DNA of 64,000 nt from Castanea sativa. Lineage: Eukaryota; Streptophyta; Magnoliopsida; Fagales; Fagaceae. Below the pieces are notes generated by a model. It ran no database searches. It worked only from the letters and a program-made list of their open reading frames with translations, and was not told where the DNA came from. Position 1 is the stretch's first letter. Each line of letters starts with the position of its first letter. Of the stretch, positions 23,846 through 36,490 are shown one piece after another. Location: the NCBI RefSeq assembly GCF_040712315.1, contig NC_134017.1, positions 55,236,136-55,300,135 on the forward strand, in the 5' to 3' direction. The translations under genes were made by a program, and so were the position numbers.

Positions 23846-24385
23846 GTACGTATATTACAACATTAAACAAAAGAAAATTTAATATAATCATTTACTTTGG
23901 CAGAATTTATACCATCAAATTGTAAACTTCATAGTTATTATATACCTTTTATTTTCCCTCTTAAACATGTCTATTTTAACATAATTGAACATTGCAAAAA
24001 AAAAAACACTAAGTATTTTCATGTATTTAAGGCCTCTTATTTATAATGTTTTGTCCTATGAAAATAATTTTTTAATTTTGCTTTATACAAAGACAACCAA
24101 ACAAACTTTAGTTCTTAAATCTTTGTTTAAGAACTAAATGACATTGGATTTCAATGTTTAAGACAACCAAACAAACTTTAGTATTTCAATATTTTTAGGA
24201 CAATGTCATTTACATGATCCTGGTTCTTTTCACATCTACCTATTAAGTATAACCTCATAAAAAGCTCATCAACAATAAAATTAAATTTAAAATTTAAAAT
24301 TTAAAAAAAAAACCTCTGGCATAAAGCATGTGAAGAATTTAATATTTTTTAATTTACCTTAAATAAGTTAGGAGAGTCATATATT
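23846..24385. other. non-coding AT-rich stretch
   Basis: No gene signal. One 22-base phrase (AAGACAACCAAACAAACTTT plus AG) occurs twice about 60 bases apart near 24101 and 24162, a small local duplication. Confidence 0.6.
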
Positions 24386-24392
24386 TAAAATT

Positions 24393-25824
24393 AGGCGTAA
24401 ATACATCTTTAGTCCCTACATTTTGACCCGATTTTTATTTTGGTCCCTACATTTTATATTTACAACTTTTAGTCCCCAAATCAATTAACGTGTGATATTT
24501 AAGTCTTTACCGTCACCCAACTAATAGAAAATGCTGACGTGGCTAATAGCACAGTAAAATAATAATTAAAAAATATATTTTGGCATTAAAAAATTGCCAC
24601 GTCAACATCTAAATTAATTTTAATTAAATAAAAAATTAAAAAACAAAATTAAAAAAAATTACATGAATTGAACATCATGAACATCAAGGAACATGAACAT
24701 CAAACCCAGGAACAATATCAAACTTATAGGAAAAAAAAAATGAACATCACCAGATCAAAGAAAACACAGGAAAACTCACACGAAACCACACCCAAACCAA
24801 CAACAACAAACCCACACTGATCATCTGATCAAACCCAGTCAAACCCACCAATGATCACCGATGAGAAAGCCCAGATCCTAGCAAACCCAGTCGAACCCAG
24901 CACCCACCATCTCTTTCTCTAAACCTAGATCCGATCAAACCCAGTCAAACCCAGCACAGAAATGAAAAGCCAGAAACCCCAGTGGCGGCGGCGCGTCGAA
25001 CTCTCCCTCTTCGTCGATGCCGTCGAAGTGCTTGAACAAATCACACAAATCAACAATCACCCCAGCAAACCCATTATTTCAGCACCCACGCGATCAAACT
25101 CCAATCTCCACAAAACCCATGCGATCAAAACCCCATCGGAACGAAACCCACGCAATGAAAATCCGAACTCCATATACGCCGATCAAAACTCCGATCTCCA
25201 GAGAACCCACGCTGATCAAAACTCCATCAAAACCCACCCGATCTCCTTCCACCGATCAAAACCACATCTGAACCCACCCAAAAGCTGTACGAGTTCGCAA
25301 AAATGGCGCTAATAAAGATATTCGCGCACCCATATGCGACTGTATTGCTATGGAGGAGGAGGATTTGGCCTCGACAAGGATGCCCAGATATTCGCGCACC
25401 CATTCTTCTTCTCTCTTTCTCTTTCTCTTTTGCTATTAGTTTTTGTTATTGGGTTTTAGTGTTTGTCGTTTTGGTAGCTGGGTTAGTTTTAGTTGCGAGG
25501 ATCTGTTAGTGAGTTTTGAAAAAATTTGGGTTTGTTAGTGAGTTTTGATTTTGATGCATACGGAATAATTTTGCTTTTAATTTTTTTATTTGATTAAAAT
25601 TAATTTAGATGCTGACGTGGAAATTTTTTAATGCCAAAATAGATTTTTTAATTATTATTTTACTGTGTCGTTAGCCACGTCAGCATTTTCTGTTAGTTGG
25701 GTGACGGTAAGAACTTAAATGTCAAGCGTTAATTTATTTAGGGACTAAAAGTGGTAAAAATAAAATGTATGGACCAAAATAGAAATCGGATCAAAATGTA
25801 GGGACTAAAAGTGCATTTACACCT
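24393..25824. mobile_element. long-TIR Mutator-like element with foreign-looking interior (Pack-MULE candidate)
   Basis: The ends are inverted copies over roughly 240 bp: TTTAGTCCCTACATTTTGAC at the left and, on the other strand, TTTAGTCCCTACATTTTGAT at the right. Matching stretches AATGCTGACGTGGCTAA and CAACTAATAGAAAATGCTGA recur inverted at 25660-25710. TAAAATT flanks both ends (24386-24392, 25825-25831). The interior, 24660-25560, is richer in G and C than its surroundings. It contains an A/C-rich set of AAACCCAGTC repeats and a 116-codon open frame (24962-25312) without recognisable domains, and it has no transposase. A long-TIR element with a non-transposon interior fits a Pack-MULE, although the 7-bp flanking repeat is shorter than the usual 9. 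Confidence 0.65.
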
Positions 25825-25831
25825 TAAAATT

Positions 25832-26135
25832 TCTATCACTTTTTTTAAATCCCTAAAACTAAAAATTATATAGAAAATTTATGAATATATGAGGATTAAC
25901 AATTTAACATGTAGAAATGATTTATAAGCTTGTTTCAAAAGTTTATGGAATCATCTCAAGCAAATCATCCCAAGGAAAAGTAAATTTATAGATGTCCTTC
26001 TTCTTCTTCTTTTTTTATTTTTTTTTAGTGCACCATTAGAAACTATAATGACCAATTTCCTGGTTTAGCAAAAATAAAAATATTGTCCAATTACTAGGAT
26101 TCCCTACTCAAAGCTCAACAAAATAGAACTTCTTT
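25832..26135. other. 3' flank of INT2
   Basis: AT-rich sequence between the TIR element and the INT2 stop codon. It will contain the INT2 3' untranslated region. A T-rich tract at 26008-26028 reads as A-rich with AATAAA-like content on the minus strand, but no single poly(A) signal can be fixed. Confidence 0.4.
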
Positions 26136-29100
26136 TCAGGGAAATTGGTTCTTCTTCTCCACATTATCAGAGCTTTTCTGCCAAAACTTAAAGTGAAAAG
26201 CTCTATCCTCCAGCATCTTCTCTATCTCCTCAATTGGTAGGCCCTTTGTTTCTGGGACACAAATCAAAACAAAGAGTAGGCCTATAACAGCAATGACCCC
26301 AAACATGAGGAAAGTCCAGGGAGTCCCAATAGCTTTTGTTAATGATAAGAAGGACTGGGCTACAATAAGGTTTGAGGTCCAGTTTACTGTAGCAGCAATT
26401 CCACCACAAATGCCTCTATACCTTAGTGGATAGATCTCGGAGTTGACAATCCATGGGACAGTTCCCATTCCAGGAGAGAAAAATATGATGTAAAGAGCCA
26501 ACCCAACAAGTGCAAGCCATCCAGTTTTGCTTGGACATCCCCTAGTGTACCAAAGCCTATTTTCTCCATGGCAGACATCTTTCACTGTGTCATTTGAGAT
26601 CACACACTCCCCTGGCAATAACTGTAAGATAGATAACAATGCCAAAGTTAGGTGAGAATAAATAAAACGAAAAAAGTGAACCATAAAGAGGTAGTAGCAC
26701 TCTAATGCACTGTTGTTTAGAATTTGAGAAAATACTTTCTAGAGGGATACACAATGAAATTTACATCTACCTTATTAGTAGCTGAGGCACAGAACCCACA
26801 TTCTGGAGATGAAGCCTTCAAACACTTCATACAATCCCACCTATTAGCATTTGCAGCCGAACTATAATCTGGGCAGGTGTAATTTTTGAGATGAGAGGTT
26901 ATAGTTGGTGTCACTTTTGGTGAATGAGTTGTGGTCTGGTAAAAGATTCCTGATAGAAGCGCAAGTGAAATTACCACACCAACCAAACTGATAACACAAA
27001 GTTTCCTTCTCCCAGTCCGGTCAATGAAGTAGATGCTCGCGACGGAGCCCAGGGCATTGAGGCCAGAAGTGACGAGTGAGAGGAGGAGTGCAGTTTGATT
27101 AGATGCAATTCCAGCCAACTGAACTATGGTGGGGCTATAGTACATGACTGTGTTTATGCCCACAAACTGCTGGAACATCTGAAGACCAACTCCTGCAATT
27201 AGTCCTCTTCTTACTGTTTTGGTTTTCCACAGTTCACTATAGGTAATCTTTCCAGCAGATCCTGTTTCCTTAATCTCTGCTTCTACAGATTCATGTAGAG
27301 CTTGCATCTCTGCTTCCAACTGATGGGCTGGGTATATTTTCTCCAGTATAGCTTTTGCCTCTTCTTCTCTACCCTGTTAATTCAAAAGACGCGGTTAACA
27401 ATCTTTGATTCGAACAAAGCATATATTTGATTAGGTGAGAGAGGAACCTTGCGGTATAGCCAACGGGGTGACTCTGGAAGAAATATCATCAAGGCAAACT
27501 GCAACAAAGCAGGAAGTCCTGCAACTCCAAGCATCCAGCGCCATGTTCCTGGAGCCTATACAGAAAAACACACAGGTTAACATCTTTTTCATCTGCCTAG
27601 AGTACAAGCATTACAATATATGAAAATGAAAAACTGATTGTAGAGTGCAAAATAACTGTTGAAATAGCAAAATTATACTGTTTTGCTAACACAATTACAA
27701 TAACAAAGGTGAAGTTCAGTATAATTAGTAGCCCAAATTTTTATGTGTCTCCAAATAGAACAACCACCACTAGTGTTTTGAAATGCTATATTGAACTCAA
27801 TGCAAGTTGGTGAAATGTGAATGAGTATCCAAGCACTCCTAACTTTAAAATTTACAACCGCATTTGCTTGCTTACCTGGGTAAAGGCCAAGTTGATAAGG
27901 TAGGAAAGGAACTGGCCCCCAGTTATAAGAAATCCATTGGTACTAACAAGGGCACCGCGGATTTTGGCTGGGGAAGCTTCAGAGATGTACAAAGGGGCTG
28001 TCATTGATGCCATTCCAACACCAAATCCAACAAAAACACGACCAACAATGAGAAGAGGCGGGCCATTGGCAGAAGCCATGATCACAGCTCCAGTAAAGAA
28101 CAAAAAGTCTGCTAAGAGAAGTGCGAGTTTCCTTCCATAGCGATCATTAAACCATCCACCAATAGCAGCTCCAACAATTGCTCCTGCAACTGCCATGCTC
28201 ACTATAGTTTCCTATACATATGTGTTGTCACCAAACACAGTTAATAACTTAATATACATTTTAGTTTCACAAATTAGTAATAATATGGATTTTTAATTTT
28301 GAACCTGCTAATTACAAACAAATAAATAAATAACTAATCGATAACTCATACAATGATGCAAACTATGAAATTCAATAATTAAGGTAATTAATTAATACTA
28401 GAATAGTTATTTTTTTTAATTTCTATATAGAACTATTATAGTTATTTATTATGATTATATTTGTATATGGAACTATATATTCTAATGTTTAAATAAGATA
28501 TGTTTTGATAAAATTATAATAGAGGGTTTAAAAATGGAATATAATTTATATCTAATTAAAAAACATAATAAAATAATGATGTGTAAAATATTGAAACCTC
28601 AAAAACTTACATGGCACAATATTATGAGGTTAGCAAAAAAAAATTTTTTTTTGAGAATCAGTGTTCCTGTTCTGTTTTATATATTTTTTAGATAACTATA
28701 TATTAGTATATTACTAGAAATCCCAACCCTCCACCCCCAATATATATACACACCATGATTTGAGATTAAATTTCTTGGTTTAAATCAAAAAAGAAACTTT
28801 GGATTTTTTAAAACATTTTAATAGGAATTATTAGATGGGAAAAGTTAATGGAAGAGTATTGGTTAAGGAAATATTTTTAGAAACTTTTTATAAGAAAAAA
28901 AAGTAATTAATTTTTTTGATAGCTTTTTATATTTCTCTAAAAAGAGGTATCGAAATTTTCCTAAAATAACCTATTAACAAATGCCTTAAAAACATCCATT
29001 AACAAGACTCTTTTCATATCATTGAATCTTGTGATTTCACTTCAGTCCCTTGTTTAATAAGGGTGGAGATGGCACATAGTCCAAAATGATTGGCCACCAC

Positions 29101-30496
29101 ACACCTTTGGTGCGATAATAACTCCACAACTATAAGTGTTTATGAGGTGGGTTCAAGTCTCTAAGAGGGAGCTTTCACACATATATACATCTAGATTAGG
29201 TTATAATATAATTTTTATCTTGTATAAAAAATAAAAATAAACAAATCATTGAGTAAATTTAAGGCTTTTGAAATTTAGCAACAAAATTTAAATAGAAATT
29301 AGTCAAATTTTAACGGAATACTACACATTAATTAATATAAGAGAAATTATATATCCACAATATTTTCATAATACTTTTACAAAAAATTCTAGGTGGCAGG
29401 TTGTTATTGGTTATTATTGTTGGGGCAAAAAAATAATCATAGTATTAGGTTCAAATTTGAATCAATAATAACTAACCACCTATAATTTGTTGTGAAAATA
29501 TTATAAAAATATTGTGAACGTAACACCTTTCATTAGTATAATATTGGTTATAAAAAAAAAAGTGTCATTGCTTAAAAATTGATAAACTATTTTTATAGAT
29601 TCATGGATAGAATTTGAGCTGAAGGGACCTTCACAGTTGTGAAGGGCCTGTAAAAGCCCATAAAAATTAAAGCTGAGCTGACCCAAATATTCTAGGTCCA
29701 ATTTCTTTTTGTTTTATTGGAAAAGCAAGAGTTTTGTTGGATTAAGTGAAGTCTAAGACTGAAAGTGTCATGCTCAACCATGTTTTGACACTTGTCAAAA
29801 TACTAACTCACAACAACACTTGTCAAACTAACACTAGTTTATTATTATTATTTTTAGATACATACAATAGATTTTTTTTTTTTTTTTTGAGGATCATAGA
29901 ATTTTCTATTTTAATTTGTGGCAATTCGTGACACCGGTTTTAGTGTAGGTGGAATTTAATCCTTAAATCTCTTATATTGTCACCTAGAATTTTTTTTTTT
30001 AATTTCCTATATCTATGGATTCTTATCCATAATAAAGAGCAAAAATATAAATAAAAAATAAAAAGTAATTGAACGAAAAAGACTTATCTAAAAAAAAAGA
30101 AGGGAAAACGATTTGCTTGGGACTTGAATAGAGACTTCTCCAATTTTGATGTTACCCAAAAAAACACAGACTTCTCCAATATATATTTAATTATGACCAA
30201 AGTTTGATCACACGCCTCGAACACGACAAGTGAGGAAAAAAGCATTAATCATACCTGGTGGATTAGTCCAAACAACATTTCAAACATCCATGAATATGAA
30301 CTTCACCAAACGACTCAATTATTGTATTGGGTATTTTTTATATTAAAAAAAAGATTTCCTATTTTTTTTTATCCAATTTTTTTTTTTAGTTTTTTTCATG
30401 AATTCAGGTTTACATATGTGCCTAATTAAGAATGGAAAAGTTATGGTAAAAAAAAAAAAAGAATGGAAAAGTTGGAAAAAACGTAAGTTCTACATC

Positions 30497-30534
<38 letters not shown>

Positions 30535-31040
30535 ACTTGTTAAGGGTAATTTGGCCATTGTAAAGGTAAATAAATAAATATTTATTATATGTATATATAT
30601 TAGGAAAAACAAATAGGAACATTTATTTATCATATATGTGAGAGGCTTTTAGAAACTGGATAAAATTAACAAGGAGAAGATGAAGATATATTCAAAGACA
30701 CGCATAGATTATGTGATATATATTTGGTAGTAGATAAAATCACCTGCAGGAAAGTCTTTCGATCCACCTCCTTGAAATCATCTCTGATGTAAAGAAGAGC
30801 TCCTGATATCACTCCTGCACACCAAAAAGTGATGAAAAAACATTTTTAGAAATACACAAACACCCACATAGATACCCAAAGAGAGAGAGAGAGAGAATTA
30901 TATATACCAGTGTCATAGCCAAAGAGAAGGCCACCAATCCCAGCAGAGAAAGCTAGACGAAGAACATAAGGGTTTTTCCATGCTAGAGAAAAGCAGTCTC
31001 TAAAAGCTGATGCATCAGCCGTAGGTATCCCTCCTTCCAT
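26136..31040 (-). CDS. INT2: inositol transporter 2-like protein (major facilitator superfamily)
   Basis: Six exons join in frame: 31040-30908, 30814-30744, 28211-27876, 27555-27448, 27373-26771, 26621-26136, giving 1737 nt, 578 residues plus stop, close to the about 580 of Arabidopsis INT2. All introns are GT-AG. The start [20 protein letters not shown] is the conserved INT2 N-terminus. Sugar-porter signatures are present: [53 protein letters not shown]. The long loop before TM10 carries the Cys-rich [17 protein letters not shown], the plexin-like motif of plant INT2/INT4. The family moves inositols with protons, and INT2/INT4 members act at the plasma membrane; substrate and location here are inferred from similarity. 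Intron 2 (28212-30743) is 2.5 kb and contains a SINE and a MITE. No frame damage was seen, so the gene appears functional. Confidence 0.95.
29090..29235 (+). mobile_element. SINE (second family) in INT2 intron 2
   Basis: CACCTTTGGTGCGATAATAA and GGTGGGTTCAAGTCTCTAAG (B-box-like GGTTCAAGTC) are followed by CACATATATACATCTAGATT and end TTGTATAAAAA. It is the same layout as the copy at 38963-39132. It lies antisense to INT2. The left end is approximate and I saw no clean target duplication. Confidence 0.6.
29341..29531. mobile_element. fold-back MITE, family A, in INT2 intron 2
   Basis: The arms are inverted: CCACAATATTTTCATAATAC on the left and, complement of the right, TTCACAATATTTTTATAATA. 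The flanks ATTAATATAA and ATTAGTATAA match at 9 of 10 positions and are a likely target duplication. The insertion is within the intron and leaves splice sites untouched. Confidence 0.7.
30497..30532. repeat. (TAA)n microsatellite in INT2 intron 2
   Basis: Twelve tandem AAT/TAA trinucleotides without interruption. Confidence 0.95.
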
Positions 31041-31260
31041 TTTTTTCTTCTTCCTCTTCTTCTTCTTCTTCCTTGTGATGACTGTCTTTTTAAGAAAGAC
31101 TGAGTATTCTTTTTCTCATAGAAAAAAAAAAAAAAAAAAACCAGAGAGAGAAGGAAAAAAACACAGAGTTAAACTAGAAGAGAAAGAGAGAGAGAGAGAG
31201 AGTGTGTGAATGAAAAGAGATGAGGGTAGTGTCTCTAAATATAAGGTGAGAGTTTGATTG
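31041..31260 (-). promoter_or_regulatory. INT2 5' untranslated region and core promoter
   Basis: On the minus strand TATATTTA (31237-31244) lies about 200 bases before the ATG. With the usual spacing, transcription would begin near 31205-31215, giving a leader of roughly 170 bases. The leader is strongly pyrimidine-rich: a CT run at 31183-31203, a T-run at 31121-31140 and a CTT run at 31048-31073. Start position is inferred from TATA spacing. Confidence 0.5.
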
Positions 31261-32672
31261 AGGTACGTGCGTATTTTGTTGTGTTGTGTTTTGTTGTGTC
31301 ATGTGAGAGAGAGAGAGATTCGGATAATGAAAAGGGTTTAAAAGGGAAAAGAAATCCTCTAATAAAGGAATTTTCTTATTGAATATTGATGATTATGATT
31401 TTTAAATAGAAAAATGTAACAAATGTCATTAGAGTATTGGTTAATAATCTATTTAAAGAAAAAATTTTATGAAAAAAAAAAATAATAATAATAATTAATA
31501 TTTTGACAACTTTTTTCATTTCCTATAAAAGTAGTGTCAAAACTTTCTTAAAATTGATTATTAACTAATGTCTTAAAAGCACTCATTAATATAACTCTTT
31601 CAATTATTAGATACGATTATATTCAGAATTGGATAAGGGCTATTAAAAGAACCAATTAATACTTGGTACTAATACAAACCAAAAAATTTTAAAAAAATTA
31701 CCAATATTAGCAAAAACAACAAATTTAAAAATTACTACTAATATTAGCAAAAAAGAAAGAAAGAAATTTATTACTTTATTTATATAAAGTAATTAAAAAA
31801 GAAGAAAAGAAGAAAAAACAGAAAAGATTGTTTGGCAAAAAGTCAAGACTACCAACCATGTATGTTGTAGACTCGTAGAAGCACGTGGTTACTCACAGGA
31901 GGCGATGATAGCGATTCTATATAAATGGAATTCATTCGCCAATCACCACCCGATTATCTAGCGCGTGTGATGACTTTACTTTACTATTACAGATTTCTCT
32001 ATCCTTGATGATGTCATAAAGTTCCATGTTTTTATTTTATTTTATGGAATCTTGGCCGTTCCAAAAAGATTATTAAAAAAAAAAAACAAATCCTTTTTGA
32101 GCCCGCGTGTATTAGTATTTTCAGCAATAATGATTTTTAGAAAGTTAGCTATTTTAAAAAAATATATTTTTTATAAAATTATCTTATTTGTTAGTTTAGT
32201 AGTAACTTTAAATTAGTTGATAAACAATGTCTTAATTTCACTTTTTAGCTTGTTGTCAGATAGAGTTGTTTTACAAAAAATTTTAATGGAAAATAATCTC
32301 TTATAATAAGCCATATTTTTTTTTTCTGTTGACTAAAAATAGTTTTCCTTTACTTATTTTTTTTTTATGCTACCAAATACTAAAAAAGCACAGAAAACTA
32401 TCTTTACATCAAAACAAAATTTAGCTTATCTTCAGTGCTTTTTTAACTAGAATTAGTTAAAAAAATACTAAAACAAACGAGTTTGGCTTACTTCTAGTAC
32501 TTTTTAAAGTAAAATCAGTTAAAAAAGTATTGGAGGTAAACCAAACCCATAAAAAACGGAGTGATAGTATATAGTACATTTTCCCTAACCTTTTGCTAAA
32601 AAAAAAAGAAAAAAGAAAAGAAAAGAAAGTATACTATTCATAAAATAGCATATATAACAAAAGATTATGGAT
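31261..32672. other. upstream region of INT2, non-coding
   Basis: AT-rich sequence with a (GA) run at 31304-31316, a GTGTT-rich tract just before it and several A/T runs. A small invertible pair of TTTAGAAAGTTAGC-like words occurs near 32140. I see no gene. Confidence 0.5.
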
Positions 32673-32911
32673 GGGTTTGGATTCAGCGCTTTAGGCGTAT
32701 GGCGTTTTGCGTTTTTAGTTTTTTTTTTTTTTTTTAGCCATAAATGTTGACTTTTTGCGTAAACAATGCACTCGTGCACTATTTACGGGACCCACAAATA
32801 TCACTTTTCAACAACTTTTTTATTAAAAATGAGTCCCACGATACTATTCACACATTTAAAAAATTATTTTGCTACAGTGTTTTCAGTTTTCAGCTGTATC
32901 CAAACAGACCC
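32673..32911. mobile_element. MITE, family C
   Basis: It starts GGGTTTGGATTCAGCGC and ends CTGTATCCAAACAGACCC, imperfect inverted ends. The interior TTTTGCTACAGTGTTTTCAG is shared in inverse orientation with the copy at 33289 (ACTGTAGCAAAATG). Confidence 0.75.
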
Positions 32912-33288
32912 TATATATACATTAAGAGAAATCAGTAATCCTTCTCAAAAAGAAAAAAGAAAAAATAGTAATAACATGTGAGAGAAACCAAAAAATAAAA
33001 AATAAAAATTTGGGGTGAGAGAAGAAAAGAAAAAGATAAAAAACATAATTTCATGTGCTGAATTGGGTCACTAGACCAATCACTTGACTAACAATTATTT
33101 TTCTTTTTCTTTTTCTTTTTTTCATACCAAATTTTGACCATTTAAAATAATATATATTTTTTGTTAAGAGTCTTGTCATTTCATTGGTTGAGACTTTTTT
33201 TATATTTATGGTGAAAACGTTCTCAAAGTCTGGAATCCCCGTTTCCCTATTATAACTATCAAATTATATATGTGTTTGAGTGTAATAT

Positions 33289-33511
33289 GGGTCCGTTTGA
33301 ATAGAACTTATTGCTGAAAATTGAAAACTGAAAATACTGTAGCAAAATGATTTTTTAATGTGTGAAAAAACACTGTTTACTCTTTTTTTGACTGTTCATA
33401 TGCCTTGATGCATTGTTCATGTCTCATGAACAGTGAACCAAGCACTGGTCTTTAAAAAAAAAAAAAAAAAAAAAACGCAAACGCCACAGGAAACACGGAT
33501 CCAAACGCTCT
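33289..33511. mobile_element. MITE, family C
   Basis: It starts GGGTCCGTTTGAATAG and ends CACGGATCCAAACGCTC. Interior motifs (ACTGTAGCAAAATG, AATGTGTGAAAAA) match the inverted copy at 32673 and the copy at 16456. An A-run at 33453-33474 lies inside. Confidence 0.75.
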
Positions 33512-34199
33512 CTATGTGTGACATTCCTTGATTAATTAAAGTGTGTTATTTTCCAAGACTGTTTGGGCATGAGTTTTTTGGATATTTAGTGTAGACCATA
33601 GGGAGTATTGTATGTGATTTAGGTATGAGAATAAGATTCACATAAAGAAAACCTAAATCATAAGTTCCTTGTAAACTCATTAACCTTAATTTGTGGTTGG
33701 TGATGAAATAGGGCAATTTATCTACAAAGACCATAACTTGTCAATTATGATGATCTATTTTGATTATGCAAGTGGAGATTTTTATTGATATGTTAGTGTG
33801 TCTCAAGTGGACCATTGTGAGATTTTTGTGTTCTACCAACTATTGTTACTTGAACCAATAATCTCACAATAATTGCTGGTTACTATGATGTATACCAAAG
33901 CGAGATTTTGCACTGTCAAAACATTAGTAATCACATGTAGCATGTTGGGAACATTATTCTCAATCCATTCGATTAAAGACATGGAACATCATCTTAAGAT
34001 AGATTTAATAAAAATTTATTATGTAAATTGTCAGGCCTGACGATTTTAGTAAGAAGTTACTAAAATTTATTTTTAATTGAATTAACATAAAGCCACATTA
34101 TTAAAAGCCCATGTAGGGTGGCCCATTAGCCAATCTAAGTAAAAAATGGATTGGTTTAGTTGAGAAAACCCTAACCTCTTATGTACTGCACTTTTAAAG
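33512..34199. other. non-coding stretch
   Basis: Moderately AT-rich unique-looking sequence without splice-compatible open frames of any length that I can assign. Confidence 0.5.
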
Positions 34200-34788
34200 T
34201 AGGAAGGACAATTTAAACCCGCCCCCCACAAGTACGTACCTCACCCGCCTTTAATGGATGGGTTTTACCTTCCTTGCATAGCAAATAAGGCGGGAATGAG
34301 GGTTAACAATTTTCCCGATACTCACTTTGCACTTGCCTTGTTTATATTTAAACTATTAAACAATATTTTTTGTTGATTTTTTTTTTATAAGGCATGTATA
34401 TGTGTTTGTAGCTTTCAAACTTTAATTAATGATTTGTTTTATATTATATTATTGAATTTATATATTTATATTTTTTATTTGTTATATTTGAATTGTTTCT
34501 GTGTTTCTTAATACTTGAATGGTTATATGGTAATGTTTTGAGAATGTTTTGTAATATTAGAACTTGTTTTTTTTTTTCTTAATATAAAAAAATATTTTAT
34601 GAGTTTTAATTTATGTATTTAAAATAAAATTACAATAAATTATATATATATATATTAAAAAAATGAGAGTGGTGGGATGTGTACCTATGAGTATCTACTA
34701 GAGTGGGGAGGGGTAAAAAACCAGCCCTGAAGTGAGAGTGGGGTGGGGACAGAAATAGGAAACCCGCCCTATACCATTGCCATTCCTA
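34200..34788. mobile_element. non-autonomous hAT element (589 bp), target duplication TTTTAAAG/GTTTAAAG
   Basis: The left end TAGGAAGGACAATTTAAACC and the complement of the right end TAGGAATGGCAATGGTATAG are related terminal repeats, followed on both sides by CCCGCC-rich subterminal sequence. Flanking octamers agree at 7 of 8 bases. The ends resemble TAGGGATGGCAATGGAGCGG of the hAT element at 57479, so both may use the same transposase. Confidence 0.75.
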
Positions 34789-36344
34789 GTTTAAAGCAAG
34801 GGGAGGAATTGTTCTCTCACATATTAGACATACACAACTAGGGGATTCTATTATCAAGGAAGAGAGCCCACTCTCTTAGGCAATCATGTGTTCATTGAAG
34901 TTAAGATCAAGGAGATCTTTAGGCCATAAGTTGCCGTATTTTTTTAGATTTTATTTGAAAAGGTTGTTGCATCAATATTTAGCCAAAATTTAAGGCTTCT
35001 TGGTGAGAATGTCAAAGTAAATGCACCAGAAGTATGATTCTCTAATGTAAAAATTCATATATGCATGTGCACACCATTTGGAGTTGATACCTCCCTAGGT
35101 ATTAAGTGCTTTTTTTTGGGGGGGGGGGGCGCGAGTTTGAGCTATGAGGACAACATGTAAATATTTGTAACCAGTGTATTAGCCCGAGTATTCTTGAAAT
35201 GTTTTCATTTAAAAATTAAAAAAAAAAAAAGTGTGTACTTCAAATATTTCTTGATTGATTCACTCAAACTACCACAGCTTTTAATGAGGATTTTAAAAGC
35301 ATCTTCTCCACCAGAATGAAAGCTTTTCAAATTTTTATTTTTATTTATAAAATGTATATATGTTTCCCATTCAGTATTTTATCAATCGTAACTTGTTTCA
35401 TATGTTTTTCCTCCCTAATAAAATAAAGAAAATTTGAAATAAAAAAATCAACCACATGATCCACATGACATATTGTTGCCTCCTATGTGAGAATGATTTC
35501 CGGAGCTCAAATTTTGTCTTTCTCGTGGAAAAAAAATAGTCATTAACAAATTACCAGATAACTACTGTATTATAGTGATCAGTGAGAAGCATGAGGCCGT
35601 TAATAAGAGAATCAATTTCATACTGGAGACCATTTCGTACTGTATTATAGTGATTAGTGAGAAGCATGGGGGACGACAATAGACCTGAATTGTTCTCTTT
35701 TTTAATAGTCAAATAATAAGAAGAAACGTAAAAACCAGAGAAATAAGTCACACGCATATATTGTGCTAGCCGCATGTTTTAATTGAGGCCTTGAGGGAAT
35801 GGAGAATTCTAAAATGTATAAAACTTTGATCTGATGGTGTTTTATCCCATTAGTCACTAAGACAATTGCTTTTCATCTGAATATATAATGTGTTTGTTTG
35901 AATATATTGGCAACTAAGCAATCGTTGAGGCACTTTATCATGTAAAAAATGAAAATAAAATGATGGCCCAAATGAAAAGACAGACTCTATAATCATGGTT
36001 TAATCGAACCTAATATGTGACAGAAAAGACTTGTCAATTTGCGATTTGTATCTCTTTGGTGGGTGGGTGTATAAAACATCTTGCAATATTCGATTGGTAC
36101 TTACATTAGTGGCGGAGCCACTTTTATAGCCATAGCGACAAAAAACGTATCTATTTTTTTAAAGCATATATATTTGAAAGATATCCCAATTTTTTTTTTT
36201 TAATGGCCACTTGGATAATATGTATTTAGCATTATAGTTGGATGTTAGATATTTGGGACCAAAAGTTAAGATTTTGAAAATATGGGTTTTGAATAAGAGC
36301 GTATTGTTTAGTTCCAACTAAAAAATTGTTGTAAATTTCAGTTA
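34789..36344. other. non-coding stretch
   Basis: It includes a T-run followed by a run of about 13 G at 35110-35130, a local 50-base repetition around 35565-35605 and 35635-35670 (GTATTATAGTGATYAGTGAG), and AGTGGCGGAGCCAC at 36112, which resembles a hAT end but has no visible partner. No gene. Confidence 0.5.
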
Positions 36345-36490
36345 GTTTAACTAGTTAAGTTTTTAATGGTTAAATAAGTAATTTGGGTTTTAATATCTCC
36401 TACACCAACATCTGATTAGTATCTTTGTCTAATGATAAAAAACACAATCATTAGAAGCAGATGCTATATGTTAAAATTCTATAAAAAAAA
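36345..36490 (+). mobile_element. SINE, older copy of the 8630 family
   Basis: The layout ATCTGATTAGTATCTTTGTC, TAATGATAAAAAACACAATC, TTAGAAGCAGATGCTATATG matches the 8630 copy with many changes, and it ends in an A-run. The 5' promoter boxes are degraded. Boundaries approximate. Confidence 0.55.
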
